Source: Paenibacillus piscarius
GTDB lineage: Bacteria; Bacillota; Bacilli; Paenibacillales; Paenibacillaceae
Direction of reading: 5' to 3'
Assembly (NCBI RefSeq): GCF_022234545.1
Contig: NZ_JAIEUI010000029.1
Span: 1-64,000, forward strand
DNA length: 64,000 nt
Positions 24,014 through 32,911 of the stretch are shown here, piece after piece. Within the stretch, counting starts at the first letter, position 1, and every line of letters begins with the position of its first letter. The notes beneath the pieces are model-generated. The model made no database searches. It had not been told where the DNA came from and saw nothing but the letters and a program-made list of their open reading frames with translations. A program made the position numbers and the translations under genes.

Positions 24014-24856
24014 TCATAGCGCCCCTGCATCTCTTGCCGTATAGAACGACGGATAGATCGGCCGGTAGTGCAACTCGTCTCTAATCCGTGAGGTATCGAC
24101 AATCATCTCCCATGGATCATATGGCTGCTGCAGAGCTTCCGGCGAAGGTTCCGCCTGATGAAGCTGAAGCATCTCGGCTACGGAGATCGGCGCATCATCA
24201 GCCACATTATAGATTCGTCCATCGATACCGGGTGTGAAGGCGGCGAGCATCAGCGCCTGGCTGATATCTGCATGATGGGCCATATGAATGCGTCTGGCCG
24301 GATGCCATTGGCTGAAGTAGGGCAGAGCCTCCGCAATATGGGGGTCGCGCTCACCATAGACGAAGGGAAGCCGTATAATGCGCAGCCCTAAGCCCCGTTC
24401 ACGATGGAGTGCCAGCAGCGCTGCTTCAGCCTCGGCCTTGCTCTGGGGATAGGCAAAAGCAGGCCGGAGCTCATCCTCCTCCCGGCTGGGCCGTGAGTGT
24501 TCTCCCGGTCCGTAAACGTGGTTGGTGCTTGCGAATACGAACTTTGGCACATCCGCATCCAGCGCTGCGCGGGCCAGGGCCACAGCGCCGTCAATATTGG
24601 CTGTTCGGGTGGTCTGCTCATCCACGCCCCGGAACTGGGCGGCCAAGTGCACTACAACTTCATTGCCCCGCAGTGCCTCAAGGTAACTATCCGGCTGCAG
24701 AAGATCGCCTTCTACGCATTCAGCCCCTTGCTGGCGAAGCTCCTCCACCTTGGCTGCATTCCTGACCAAGAGTGTAACCTGATGGCCGCGCTGGAGCAGG
24801 CGCGGAACCAGGCGGCTTCCTACCTTACCCGTTGCTCCGGTCACAAAAATCTTCAT
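24014..24856 (-). CDS. NAD(P)-dependent epimerase/dehydratase-like SDR
   Basis: A 280-residue extended short-chain dehydrogenase. Cofactor motif FVTGATGKVGSRL at the N-terminus, then VVHLAAQF, FASTNHVYG and the catalytic YPQSKAEAE (YxxxK). The 3' part GRIYNVADDAPISVAEML is typical of the epimerase family. AGGAGG lies 8 nt before the ATG. Divergent from the XRE/MmyB regulator at 24971, which probably controls it. Confidence 0.88.
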   Translation of the reverse strand: MKIFVTGATGKVGSRLVPRLLQRGHQVTLLVRNAAKVEELRQQGAECVEGDLLQPDSYLEALRGNEVVVHLAAQFRGVDEQTTRTANIDGAVALARAALDADVPKFVFASTNHVYGPGEHSRPSREEDELRPAFAYPQSKAEAEAALLALHRERGLGLRIIRLPFVYGERDPHIAEALPYFSQWHPARRIHMAHHADISQALMLAAFTPGIDGRIYNVADDAPISVAEMLQLHQAEPSPEALQQPYDPWEMIVDTSRIRDELHYRPIYPSFYTARDAGAL

Positions 24857-24970
24857 CTTTAGATCCTCCTAAGTGGTTAAGTCATAGGAGGATTATAATG
24901 GGACGCGCGAATAGCATCCTTCCTGCCTTTATCGTATGATTGGGAGTGTCAGGATAAGGAGGAAGGTTCC

Positions 24971-25807
24971 ATGGAGAACGGATTATCCAGAACGTCATTG
25001 GGTGAATTTCTGCGTACGCGTCGGGAGCGCCTTACACCAGAGGAAGTGGGGTTGATAACCTATGGGCGGAGGCGGCTTCCGGGGCTGCGGCGGGAAGAGG
25101 TGGCCCAGCTTGCCCATATCGGAACCTCATGGTACACCTCCCTGGAGCAAGGCCGGAGCGTCAATCCGTCGGAGGATGTCCTTAATAATATAGCCAGAGC
25201 ACTACGGTTAACAGAGGATGAACGCCAGCATCTGCATCTGCTTGCCAGGCCGGTACAGCAGGACCGGGAAGCGGATTTGCACATTCCTGTGGGCATTGAA
25301 CGGATGATACAGGCGTTAGGTCCGCATCCGGCTTTTGTGCTGGGGAGATATTGGGATGTGCTGATGTGGAACCAGGCGGCTGAGCTTGTGTTTCGGTTAC
25401 CTTCGTATGCGGATACGGAGCCAGAGTGCATTAACTGGATCAGATATCTTTTGACAGGGATGGGGCCACGCGTAGAGGATTGGAGAACAGGAGCCAAAGT
25501 ACTGATTGCCCAGTTCCGTGCGGATTATGCACGCTTCCCTGATGATGCGAGGTTTAAGCAGCTCATAGAAGAGTTCATGCAGAACAGCCAGCTCTTTCGC
25601 GAGATCTGGCCGCTTCATGAGGTTCAGGCGGTAGCAGACCACCACAAACAGAGATATGATCCCCGGATCGGTGAAATGGAGTTCGAGCATGTGACCCTGC
25701 AGCCTCCGGGCAATCCGGACCTGAAGGTGATGATCTACACAGCCTCAGCAGATACAAGTGTGCGGCTGCAGCGTGTGCTGGAGACCCTTGAGACAGAAGC
25801 GAAATAG
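24971..25807 (+). CDS. XRE-family regulator with MmyB-like ligand domain
   Basis: A 278-residue regulator. Residues 10-90 form a helix-turn-helix of the form LGEFLRTRRERL, RRRLPGLRREEVAQLAHIG, TSWYTSLEQGR. The remainder contains HPAFVLGRYWDVLMWN and the late RYDPRIGEMEFEH typical of the MmyB-like PAS-related domain that binds fatty-acid-like ligands in some members. GGAGGAAGG precedes the ATG. Divergent from the SDR gene, with about 115 nt between, a common pairing for this family in which the regulator represses the neighbouring oxidoreductase. Confidence 0.9.
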   Translation: MENGLSRTSLGEFLRTRRERLTPEEVGLITYGRRRLPGLRREEVAQLAHIGTSWYTSLEQGRSVNPSEDVLNNIARALRLTEDERQHLHLLARPVQQDREADLHIPVGIERMIQALGPHPAFVLGRYWDVLMWNQAAELVFRLPSYADTEPECINWIRYLLTGMGPRVEDWRTGAKVLIAQFRADYARFPDDARFKQLIEEFMQNSQLFREIWPLHEVQAVADHHKQRYDPRIGEMEFEHVTLQPPGNPDLKVMIYTASADTSVRLQRVLETLETEAK

Positions 25808-25812
25808 AAATT

Positions 25813-25851
25813 AAAAAAGCTGGAAGGCCTCTTGAGTGCCTCCAGCTTTTT
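25813..25851. terminator. Bidirectional terminator between convergent genes
   Basis: AAAAAAGCTGGAAGGC...GCCTCCAGCTTTTT between the XRE gene and the DUF6199-like gene. Confidence 0.9.
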
Positions 25852-25868
25852 GCTGCATTGAACCATGT

Positions 25869-26438
25869 CTAGTTCCCGTAATCCTTAAGCCACGACTTCA
25901 GTGAACCGCTCATGATCTCATACTGGCTCTGTGCATCATCGGGATGCAGCTCAATGCCCCCGGACGGGCCCAGAATTACCATATCTACACGGGTCTGGTC
26001 CTTAAAGGTGATGGTTCCGGTATTGCTCGCTCCGAACGAATTCCCTGCATCAAAAGGTCTAAGCTCAGCATCCTGTATCATCTGGATCATTCTATTCGTT
26101 TCTTCTTCGCTTAATACGGTGGGGTTAATCATGCCGATGCTGATTTCCTGAACCTGTCCCGATTCCAGCTTCTCTTTGAATTGCTCGGACCAGCGGCGCT
26201 CTGCGTTCCCTGAGGCGCAGCTCGATACAATCAGGATGAAGCCGGCGATCACCAGGATCACCCCTGTTACCCGTTCCGCCCCCAGGGCCAGCCCGCTGGG
26301 CTCCGCATTCTTGAATCTCCAGCCCAGCCGTAAATACCAGGCTATCTTAGGCCAAATCGCTATAACCAATCCTATGGCTAGGATTCCAACACCCATCAAT
26401 CCTGTCAAATCCATCACATCCCATGTCTGTTTATTCAT
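25869..26438 (-). CDS. Membrane protein with DUF6199-like N-terminus
   Basis: A 189-residue protein with two N-terminal hydrophobic segments (LMGVGILAIGLVIAIWP and VTGVILVIAGFILIVSSC) flanking IAWYLRLGWRFKNAEPS, the pattern of DUF6199. The remaining 110 residues are extracellular or cytoplasmic and soluble, with SFGASNTGTITFKDQTRVDM. Ribosome site is weak or distant. The C after the second segment (SSCASG) could be a lipid-type cysteine but follows a second helix, so I treat it as membrane only. Function unknown. Confidence 0.65.
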   Translation of the reverse strand: MNKQTWDVMDLTGLMGVGILAIGLVIAIWPKIAWYLRLGWRFKNAEPSGLALGAERVTGVILVIAGFILIVSSCASGNAERRWSEQFKEKLESGQVQEISIGMINPTVLSEEETNRMIQMIQDAELRPFDAGNSFGASNTGTITFKDQTRVDMVILGPSGGIELHPDDAQSQYEIMSGSLKSWLKDYGN

Positions 26439-26499
26439 ATGTACTACGGGGGACTGTTCCTCCAGGTTTCTTTTATAGAAATTCCTTACAATATAGGTA

Positions 26500-26530
26500 T
26501 TGACTTGACGTGCACGTAAACCTGTAGGAT
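26500..26530 (+). promoter_or_regulatory. MerR-type promoter of the 26572 regulator
   Basis: TTGACT (26500-26505), 19 nt, TAGGAT (26525-26530). The long spacer contains the near-palindrome TTGACGTGCACGTAA. Over-long spacers are the hallmark of MerR-activated promoters. Confidence 0.8.
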
Positions 26531-26571
26531 AGAGCCATGAAGTACTTCAAAGCCACAGGAAAGGAGAATAT

Positions 26572-27531
26572 ATGATTACCACTCAGCTGAGTAAAATCGG
26601 AGAGGTGTCGGGCCGGTACGGGGTCTCCAGCCGCACGCTTAGATACTATGAGGAGATCGGCCTGATCGCCAGCATCAGGGAACCTGGTAGCGCAAAACGC
26701 CTGTACAGCCAGGAGATGCTTAAGAAGCTTGAACTGATTCTGCTGCTGAAGCAGTTAAGCTTCTCCGTGAAGGACATATCAGCGGTTCTGCTAGCCTCTG
26801 AACTGTCAACGGCAGTCAGTGTCTTCTGTAATAAACTGGGTGAGACCCAGCGGGAGATCAGCAATATGCTGGTACTCAGAGAGCTTCTCGAACGGTATGT
26901 GGAATTATTGCAGGCACAGGGTGTCGCCAAGGGGAATGCCATCGGTCTATTATTGGAGCAGTCGAAGCGGATTCATCTGGACGTTGCTGCCATGTTCCGG
27001 GAAGAAGAATTCAATATAGAGACGGAGGAATCAGGAAGAATGGAACAGCAATTAGTGAAGCTTGCGGATCATCAAGTCCGGTTTATCGAGCTGAAGCCAA
27101 TGAGAGTGGCGTATTATCAGACGACTGCGGGGAATCAGCCGGAGGATGAGGCGTGGAATGTGCTGTATGCATGGGTGAAGGAAAAAGGGTTAGACCAGGT
27201 TCCGGCCACCCGGTATTTCGGCTTCAACCAACCCGGCGTGCAGAATGAGCATGGTTATGAGATGTGGGCTACGGTCGCTGAGGACACCGAACCCTCGGGC
27301 GAGGTACGGATCAAGCAGACGGGCGGCGGACTCTATGCCGTCTCCAGCCTATACGGGCTCGATATTCCCGAAGCCTGGAACCGCTTAAATGAGTGGGTGC
27401 AGAGCAGTAAATATCAGCCGGGCCCGGGTCAATGGCTGGAGGAGCACTTCCTGTTCAACGGGGATATGTTTGTTGACGAAACGTTCCAGATGGATCTTTA
27501 TTACCCCATAGCCGTACAGGCGAAGGGTTAA
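26572..27531 (+). CDS. MerR regulator with GyrI-like effector domain (BmrR-like)
   Basis: A 319-residue transcription activator. Residues 5-75 are a MerR winged helix (SKIGEVSGRYGVSSRTLRYY, EEIGLIASIREPG), followed by a long linking helix (SNMLVLRELLERYVELL) and a GyrI/AraC-E-bind domain (about 165-319: MRVAYYQTTAGN, YGFNQPG-like segment, GGGLYAVSSLYG). Such proteins bind bulky amphipathic ligands. AAAGGAG lies 7 nt before the ATG. Its own promoter has the 19-bp spacer. No transporter is adjacent, so the regulon may include only itself and distant genes. Confidence 0.88.
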   Translation: MITTQLSKIGEVSGRYGVSSRTLRYYEEIGLIASIREPGSAKRLYSQEMLKKLELILLLKQLSFSVKDISAVLLASELSTAVSVFCNKLGETQREISNMLVLRELLERYVELLQAQGVAKGNAIGLLLEQSKRIHLDVAAMFREEEFNIETEESGRMEQQLVKLADHQVRFIELKPMRVAYYQTTAGNQPEDEAWNVLYAWVKEKGLDQVPATRYFGFNQPGVQNEHGYEMWATVAEDTEPSGEVRIKQTGGGLYAVSSLYGLDIPEAWNRLNEWVQSSKYQPGPGQWLEEHFLFNGDMFVDETFQMDLYYPIAVQAKG

Positions 27532-27547
27532 TCCAGACGTAAGCACC

Positions 27548-27579
27548 AAGGCCATCCGCCAAGGATGGTCTTAGCTTTT
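27548..27579 (+). terminator. Probable terminator after MerR gene
   Basis: AAGGCCATCC-GCCAA-GGATGGTCTT followed by AGCTTTT; T tail is modest. Confidence 0.55.
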
Positions 27580-27651
27580 GGAAGGGATAACGGGGCGGTT
27601 AACCGAAAAGATATATTAGTCAAAAAACCAGCGAAACGGAAGGATAGAGCT

Positions 27652-28119
27652 ATGAGTAACTTAATCCTGAAGCATTGGACGGAGGAGCATGAGCTGCCCG
27701 GGATCGATTGTATCGCTTATGCAGATGGCAGTCTTACGATTCTGAATATCGAGACCTGCTACGACCCGAATACCCATGAGCATACCATGAGCTGCCACCC
27801 CCTGTGCGACACAACGATTGAGAGCATTGTGAAGTATAATGATGATCCTTGGACCATCGTGGATGCATGGACGAGTCTGGAGTATGAGGGCGGAACAATC
27901 TACGGCGGGGATGGGCAGATGGGGAACGAGGGCTTCATTGCCTGCACCGGTGCGGGCGGTGATTTGGTTTGGGCTTTTTTCTCAGCTGTCACTAATCCTA
28001 TCAAGCAATTAAGCATCGAAGGCCGGACATTAACCGCGGTGAATGAGCATGATGAGCTCGGGGTTGAGATCAATTTGGATAATCCTACAGAGATGAAGCT
28101 GATTCCATGCCGCAAGTAG
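27652..28119 (+). CDS. Conserved hypothetical protein
   Basis: A 155-residue soluble acidic protein starting MSNLILKHWTEEHELPG at 27652, with AAGGAT 7 nt upstream. Contains several cysteines (ETCYDPNTHEHTMSCHPLC) and a GGTIYGGDGQMGNEG glycine-rich stretch. Family not recognised; it may belong with SUFU/SUKH-type small cytosolic proteins that abound here. Same direction as the MerR and AraC genes on either side. Confidence 0.6.
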   Translation: MSNLILKHWTEEHELPGIDCIAYADGSLTILNIETCYDPNTHEHTMSCHPLCDTTIESIVKYNDDPWTIVDAWTSLEYEGGTIYGGDGQMGNEGFIACTGAGGDLVWAFFSAVTNPIKQLSIEGRTLTAVNEHDELGVEINLDNPTEMKLIPCRK

Positions 28120-28190
28120 AATCAAGAAATGCTTTTTCCTGTAATCTAGAATGAGAATAGAGCGGTTGGAACGAGGGGGTGAGCGGGCAG

Positions 28191-29159
28191 ATGTACGAGT
28201 GGCACAGGCAGATCCAGACCATTGTCGATGAGATGGACCAGAGTATTAAGCAGCATAACAGTGAGGCCATAACGCTGGAATATTTGGCGGCCAGGCTGGG
28301 GTATTCGGAATTCCATACGACCAGGAAATTCAAAGAGATATCAGGGATGCAGCTTAGGGATTACCTTCGCCACCGGAAGCTGGCTTTTGCACTGAAGGAG
28401 GTGCGCGACAGCGGCAAAAGCATTCTCGATATTGCGCTCGATTATGGATTCTCCTCTCATGAAGCTTTTACGCGCGCGTTCAAGATGACCTATGGTGTAG
28501 CCCCAAGCGAGTACCGGAGGCACCCGTATCCCGTTGTCCTGCGGACCAAGATCAACCCGTTTGACCGCTACTTATTCGGATTAGGAGAGGTTGGCATGGT
28601 AAAATCTACAGATGAGGTTAAGATGTATTTCGTCACCATTCCTGCACACAAGTTCCTGCACATTAAGAATTACGAGAGTAACGGATACTGGGATTTCTGG
28701 CAGAAGCAGAGCCTGATTCCCGGGCAGGACTGCGAGACCATCACCGGCTTGCTGGACAGTATCAAGGGCAAGCTGGATGATGACGGCGGAAGCGATACGA
28801 ACAGCGGCAACGGCCAGATCATGGCCTATATGAATGACCCGGACGGCAGACTCTGCGATTGGGGATTTCCGCGTACAGAGTGTTACGGTGTGCGTCTCCC
28901 TTACGATTACGAAGGCGAAGTTCCCTCCCAGATGCTCATGGCGGATATTCCCGAGGCCGAGTACATTGTGTTCGAGCACGGGCCGTTCGATTACGAGCAG
29001 GAGAACCGCAGTGTCGAGGAACGGATGGAGCAGGCGATGGCCGCTTTTGACTATACTGGCACTGGTTACTGCTTCGACCCTTCCCCCGGCCGGATCATCT
29101 ACTTCTATTTCAACCCGGAGCGGTACTTCAAGTATGTCCGGCCTGTGCGGAAGTCCTAA
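28191..29159 (+). CDS. AraC-family regulator with GyrI-like effector domain
   Basis: A 322-residue protein from the ATG at 28191 (GAGGGGG about 11 nt upstream; GTG at 28179 possible). The AraC DNA-binding domain is N-terminal (residues 20-115): ITLEYLAARLGYSEFHTTRK, then ILDIALDYGFSSHEAFTRAF, GVAPSEYRR. The C-terminal half is a GyrI-like ligand-binding domain (MYFVTIPAHKFLHI ... YIVFEHGPFDYEQE ... PGRIIYFYFNPERY). This is the Rob/TetD-like order. Effector unknown. Confidence 0.88.
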   Translation: MYEWHRQIQTIVDEMDQSIKQHNSEAITLEYLAARLGYSEFHTTRKFKEISGMQLRDYLRHRKLAFALKEVRDSGKSILDIALDYGFSSHEAFTRAFKMTYGVAPSEYRRHPYPVVLRTKINPFDRYLFGLGEVGMVKSTDEVKMYFVTIPAHKFLHIKNYESNGYWDFWQKQSLIPGQDCETITGLLDSIKGKLDDDGGSDTNSGNGQIMAYMNDPDGRLCDWGFPRTECYGVRLPYDYEGEVPSQMLMADIPEAEYIVFEHGPFDYEQENRSVEERMEQAMAAFDYTGTGYCFDPSPGRIIYFYFNPERYFKYVRPVRKS

Positions 29160-29315
29160 CTGCCGTTGCCATGCGCCTGCTGCTCTCATAGGGCAGGTGC
29201 TTTCTGGTTCCAGAGGAAGAAGAGTAATGTAACTCTATGCATGACATACAGCACTGAGGGCATCCATAATTTGTGATTAACTTGTAGGAGTTAGTGACGA
29301 AAGGTGATGTTTCTT

Positions 29316-30521
29316 GTGGATGTAAAAAATTCCAATACATACGGCGGCGTAGCGGCTCAGACGCGAATAAGATTGGCTCGCCCTCTGCTGCTTGCCCTAA
29401 TCGCTATCCTGCTGATCAGCAGCCTGACAGCTTGCAGCGGCAACTCTTCTGCGGATGAAATAGCAAGTCCGGCTGCACAACCAGCCAGTCCATCGGCGCA
29501 GCCTGCCGAATTGGCCCAGGCAACCCCTGCCGCCACCCCGCTAACGACCAAAGCGACCGGCCAAATATATCTGTATGGCGAAGCCCATGGCGTGGCCAAG
29601 ATTATGGACAAGGAATATGAAGCTTGGTCTGATTATTACCACAACAAAGGGATGAGACACCTATTCGTGGAGCAGTCCTATTACGCTGCCGAATACTTGA
29701 ACCTATGGATGCAGTCAGACAATGACGACATTTTGGAGGCACTTTACCAGGATTGGGAAGGGACGAAGAGTCACACTCCATATACGAAGACGTTCTTTAA
29801 GAAAATAAAGAGCGGTTGTCCGGAGACAATTTTCCACGGTACGGATGTTGGGCATCAAGAGGATACAACCGGTAAGCGGTTCTTGTCTTATCTTGCGGAC
29901 AACAATCTCACCGGATCGGAGATGTATACTTTAACTGCCGAGGCAATACAGCAGGGCGAGAGGTATTACAGGAGTCGTGATAATGTATACCGGGAAAATA
30001 AGATGACCGAGAATTTCATCCGGGAATTTGAGAAATTGGGTAATGAGAGCATTATGGGCATTTACGGCTCAGCGCACACCGAGGTTAATGAAATGGATCT
30101 TTTCACCAAATCTGTTCCTTGCATGGCGAATCAATTACATAAGTACTATGGCAGCAACCTGCATTCGGAGGACATAAGCTGGATGGAGAAAGACATTGAA
30201 CCTGCCCGGGTGGATCACATCACATTACAGGGCAAGAAGTATGCGGCATCATATTTTGGGAAGCAGGATTTGAACGGGTTCAAGGATTACGCCTTCCGGG
30301 AGTTTTGGCGGTTAGAAGATGCTTATGAAGATGTCAGCAAGCTGCCAACGACGGGTAATGTTCTTCCATATGATCAATATCCGATGTTGATCGAAGAAGG
30401 GCAGGTCTTTGCAATCAGCTTAACCAAAACAGATGGTTCGGTGGAAAGAGTGTACTATGTGGCTAACGGTAGGAAGTGGGAGGGAAGGGAGGCAACGTGG
30501 CAACTTAAGGTAACGGAATGA
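29316..30521 (+). CDS. Lipoprotein, EreA/ChaN/TraB-like GEAHG domain
   Basis: About 401 residues from a GTG at 29316 (AAAGGTG 9 nt upstream; ATG at 29307 is an alternative). The signal sequence LLLALIAILLISSLTAC ends in a lipobox with Cys, followed by a low-complexity Ala/Pro/Ser linker, so it should be membrane-anchored outside the cell. The globular part starts with QIYLYGEAHGVAKI and later FHGTDVGHQE and GIYGSAHTEV; the GExH motif and second His-containing strand match the EreA/ChaN/TIKI-TraB superfamily of metal-dependent hydrolases. Specific substrate unknown. Confidence 0.7.
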   Translation: MDVKNSNTYGGVAAQTRIRLARPLLLALIAILLISSLTACSGNSSADEIASPAAQPASPSAQPAELAQATPAATPLTTKATGQIYLYGEAHGVAKIMDKEYEAWSDYYHNKGMRHLFVEQSYYAAEYLNLWMQSDNDDILEALYQDWEGTKSHTPYTKTFFKKIKSGCPETIFHGTDVGHQEDTTGKRFLSYLADNNLTGSEMYTLTAEAIQQGERYYRSRDNVYRENKMTENFIREFEKLGNESIMGIYGSAHTEVNEMDLFTKSVPCMANQLHKYYGSNLHSEDISWMEKDIEPARVDHITLQGKKYAASYFGKQDLNGFKDYAFREFWRLEDAYEDVSKLPTTGNVLPYDQYPMLIEEGQVFAISLTKTDGSVERVYYVANGRKWEGREATWQLKVTE

Positions 30522-30610
30522 TCTGCTGTATGTAAGCTAACCTGCGAAAATGGTATATTAGTGTAGAGTTTCCATTTTTTTAAGCGGATGGGCAGGTGTG
30601 GCATTTGGAC

Positions 30611-31120
30611 ATGAATGATGGAAAAGGAAAAGCTCAACTTAGGGAATTTATGACTTGGGCCGAGGAGCAGGGCTGGGATGTACAGAGGAAATCCGGTTCT
30701 CAGCTACATTTAGATAGCGGGATTACTTCCCGATATAAAGGACTGCCCGATGAGTATTTAGAATTTCTAGAGGTTGTTGAGACCTGCGTTGCGCCGGATG
30801 AGCAAACCTGGTTTATCTGTGAGGCTGAGTTTAACAATAGCGCGGAAACCGAATTCCGGTGGAATGAATTTGAAATGCTTAGTTTGGAAGCCGCAGCGGG
30901 CGATCCAGCTTGGGAGTCTGAGATTACGGCCTGGTGGGATCATCATTTGCCAATCGTAATGTCTGTGGAGGATGGATATTCCTTCTACGCTATTGACTTA
31001 ACAACAGACAGCGGGGCTATTGTCCGTGGAGTTGAGCCTGAGTTTGAAGAGGTGGAGAAGGTAGCCGATTCTTTCGGGGAGTTTCTGGCCTGGCTGATGA
31101 CGAATTGGAATAGACTGTAA
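30611..31120 (+). CDS. SMI1/KNR4-type hypothetical protein
   Basis: A 169-residue acidic protein from the ATG at 30611 (GTG at 30596 also in frame). SRYKGLPDEYLEFLEVVETC, followed by QTWFICEAEFN and a terminal FGEFLAWLMTNW, fits the SUKH layout (ligand-face loop and WxxF-like end). SUKH proteins often neutralise polymorphic toxins. Ends just before a strong terminator. Confidence 0.6.
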   Translation: MNDGKGKAQLREFMTWAEEQGWDVQRKSGSQLHLDSGITSRYKGLPDEYLEFLEVVETCVAPDEQTWFICEAEFNNSAETEFRWNEFEMLSLEAAAGDPAWESEITAWWDHHLPIVMSVEDGYSFYAIDLTTDSGAIVRGVEPEFEEVEKVADSFGEFLAWLMTNWNRL

Positions 31121-31129
31121 GATGCAAGA

Positions 31130-31167
31130 AGATCAGAACCTGAGGGATAGGCTCTGATCTTTTTTTG
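31130..31167 (+). terminator. Terminator
   Basis: AGATCAGAACC...GGCTCTGATCT followed by seven T. Confidence 0.92.
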
Positions 31168-31180
31168 TATGCATTGAAAG

Positions 31181-31221
31181 AGTACGTGGACCAAATGCAT
31201 GTGAAAAACCGAATACAATGG
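31181..31221. repeat. Single copy of the dispersed 50-bp repeat
   Basis: GTGGACCAAATGCATGTGAA..ACCGAATACAATG matches the unit in the arrays at 23293 and 45661. It directly follows the terminator. Confidence 0.8.
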
Positions 31222-31245
31222 GGCCCTTTAACTCAATTTCTTGCT

Positions 31246-31377
31246 TCAACCCTGCTCCCGGCCCCGGTCATACTCTATTTCAACCATTTTAATAAAGTCG
31301 GAGGGGGCGATTTTTAGGCCTCTGCAAAGCTCAAATATTTTGGTAACAGACGGCTCGTTGCGGCCGACCTCAATCAT
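31246..31377 (-). pseudogene. Truncated XRE-family regulator (C-terminal fragment)
   Basis: Minus-strand frame of 43 codons reading IEVGRNEPSVTKIFELCRGL, then KIAPSDFIKMVEIE and a stop. This is the second half of a small XRE helix-turn-helix regulator (family form: ...YIGMIERGERNPSLT...). The first helices are missing and no ribosome site precedes the residual ATG at 31377, so it is a remnant. Confidence 0.7.
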
Positions 31378-31480
31378 CCATTATCATTCTGTTATAATTG
31401 CCACAACAGATAAAGTATTCAACAAAAAGTAAATATAATACATTTTATGTGGTCATCATTTAGCTTAAGGAGGCTAACCC

Positions 31481-32009
31481 GTGCGCCCATTTATTCTGAA
31501 ATCTTTTAATCCGGATATTCTGGTAGAGATGATTGAAATGGCTCATATGCGCGGAATTGCTTATCTGGAGAAAGAAGAATATGAGCAGGCCGAGGCTTGG
31601 GTTGATATGTACGCTGAGCTTGGGTGGATGGAAGGACTGGATGATAAAGGGCTTGAGGTGGTGGCTGAATTTCGTTTCTTGGCCCAAACTATCAGGTATG
31701 CCATCGATTTAATGTCAGGTAGGGTTGACGCTCTGGATTCATATGTAGATTTCTTGCGGGAGAACCCGGAATCAAGCGCATTATTATCGTTTTAGTCATC
31801 AGATGGCCTTGTATAAAGCACGGACGGGACAAAGAGGTGAGGCTCTTACACAGGTGGTGGAGACGGTGAGAATTGCCCATCACACTGGAAAAGATAATTA
31901 TATTGGACAAAGCCTGGCTCTTTTTGAATGGTTGCGTGATACCGCTGCAGAAGAGCAAATTCAAGAGATCCGGGCAATTGTGCATGAGGTTTGGTACAAC
32001 AAAGCTTGA
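31481..32009 (+). pseudogene. Frameshifted TPR-type regulator-like gene
   Basis: Two helical segments in different frames. Part 1 (31481-31795, GTG start with AAGGAGG 7 nt upstream) contains HMRGIAYLEKEEYEQAEAWV and ends in an out-of-place FRENPESSALLSF-type tail. Part 2, in the other frame, can be read from about 31770 as HYYRFSHQMALYKARTGQ and on to EVWYNKA at 32006. The join around 31765-31780 behaves as a single frameshift in one TPR-repeat protein, of the kind found behind XRE domains in firmicutes. No HTH is left in frame upstream. Confidence 0.65.
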
Positions 32010-32013
32010 AGAA

Positions 32014-32046
32014 CAAAAAAACTCCTCTTGCATCAGGCAGGAGGAG
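32014..32046 (-). terminator. Terminator of the LysR gene
   Basis: Minus-strand CTCCTC...GAGGAG hairpin with eight T; the first arm lies within the last LysR codons. Confidence 0.8.
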
Positions 32047-32911
32047 GAGATTCTTTGGTTTGAAGCCCCACCATCTCCATAAACCTGCACATTGCACTGG
32101 AGAGCACGGCGTTGCGGCGGTAGATCAACCATACCTGCAGCTTCCGGTAATCTTCGGGCAGGCGGTGGGAGGTGATTCGTCCGGCCTCTTCTGCCTTGCG
32201 GATCGAGGACTTCGGCAGGAGGGATACGCCGAGTCCGGCAGATACTCCGTTCAGAATCATTTCCAGCGTGCCGAACTCCCGGATCTGAACCGAGTGCATC
32301 CCGCTCTCGCGCAGGAAGCGCTCTGCTTTGACCCGATGCGTACATCCTACGTCGAAGAACAGCATAGGCTTTTGAAGTAATTCTTGGAGCCCGCTTCTCC
32401 CCGGTTCAGCAATGAGCACCAGCTCCTCCTCGTATGCCGCAACATGCCCGATATCCGGTTGATCAACCGGGCCATAGACAAAAGCGCCGTCCAATTTATA
32501 ATCAAGCACCTTGTGCAGCAGGTCATGCGTTTCACCCGTGATGAGCGACAGATGGACATCGGGGTAGCGGGAATGGTAATCGGCGATCATCGTTGTCAGA
32601 TGAATGACCGCTGTCGTCTCAATAGAGCCAATCCGCAGCGGGCCGGCCGGGTGCTCGGAGTATTGGGTTGATTTTACAGCCTCATCCATTAGCATTAGTA
32701 TAGCATCCGCATATTCCAGCAGGTTCTCGCCCGCAGGCGTTAACGTCATTCCCCGGTTGGACCGGTGGAACAGCGGGGCCTTAAGCTCAGCCTCCAGGAA
32801 CTGAATGCGGCTGGTCACATTGGACTGTACATAGTTCAAGGCTTGCGCCGCCTTCGTAATCGTACCCTCCCGGGCCACAGCCTGAAAAATCCTCAAATCT
32901 CCACTTTCCAT
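32033..32911 (-). CDS. LysR-family transcription regulator
   Basis: A 292-residue LysR protein. N-terminal winged helix MESGDLRIFQAVAREGTITK, ALNYVQSNVTSRIQFLE; the substrate domain follows (GPLRIGSIETTAVIHL ... GLGVSLLPKSSI). The YVQSNVTSRI recognition helix and short linker match the YwbI/CzcR-like group. AGAAGG lies about 10 nt before the ATG. No divergent partner with an obvious link; upstream is a hypothetical gene on the other strand. Confidence 0.9.
   Translation of the reverse strand: MESGDLRIFQAVAREGTITKAAQALNYVQSNVTSRIQFLEAELKAPLFHRSNRGMTLTPAGENLLEYADAILMLMDEAVKSTQYSEHPAGPLRIGSIETTAVIHLTTMIADYHSRYPDVHLSLITGETHDLLHKVLDYKLDGAFVYGPVDQPDIGHVAAYEEELVLIAEPGRSGLQELLQKPMLFFDVGCTHRVKAERFLRESGMHSVQIREFGTLEMILNGVSAGLGVSLLPKSSIRKAEEAGRITSHRLPEDYRKLQVWLIYRRNAVLSSAMCRFMEMVGLQTKESPPPA

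Noticed and set aside
28581..29189. 202-codon minus-strand frame opposite the AraC/GyrI gene
   Set aside because: Antisense to a clearly coding region; no supporting start signals.
31692..32345. 217-codon minus-strand frame over the TPR and LysR genes
   Set aside because: Overlaps the LysR coding region in another frame and an Arg/Ser-rich sequence typical of shadows.
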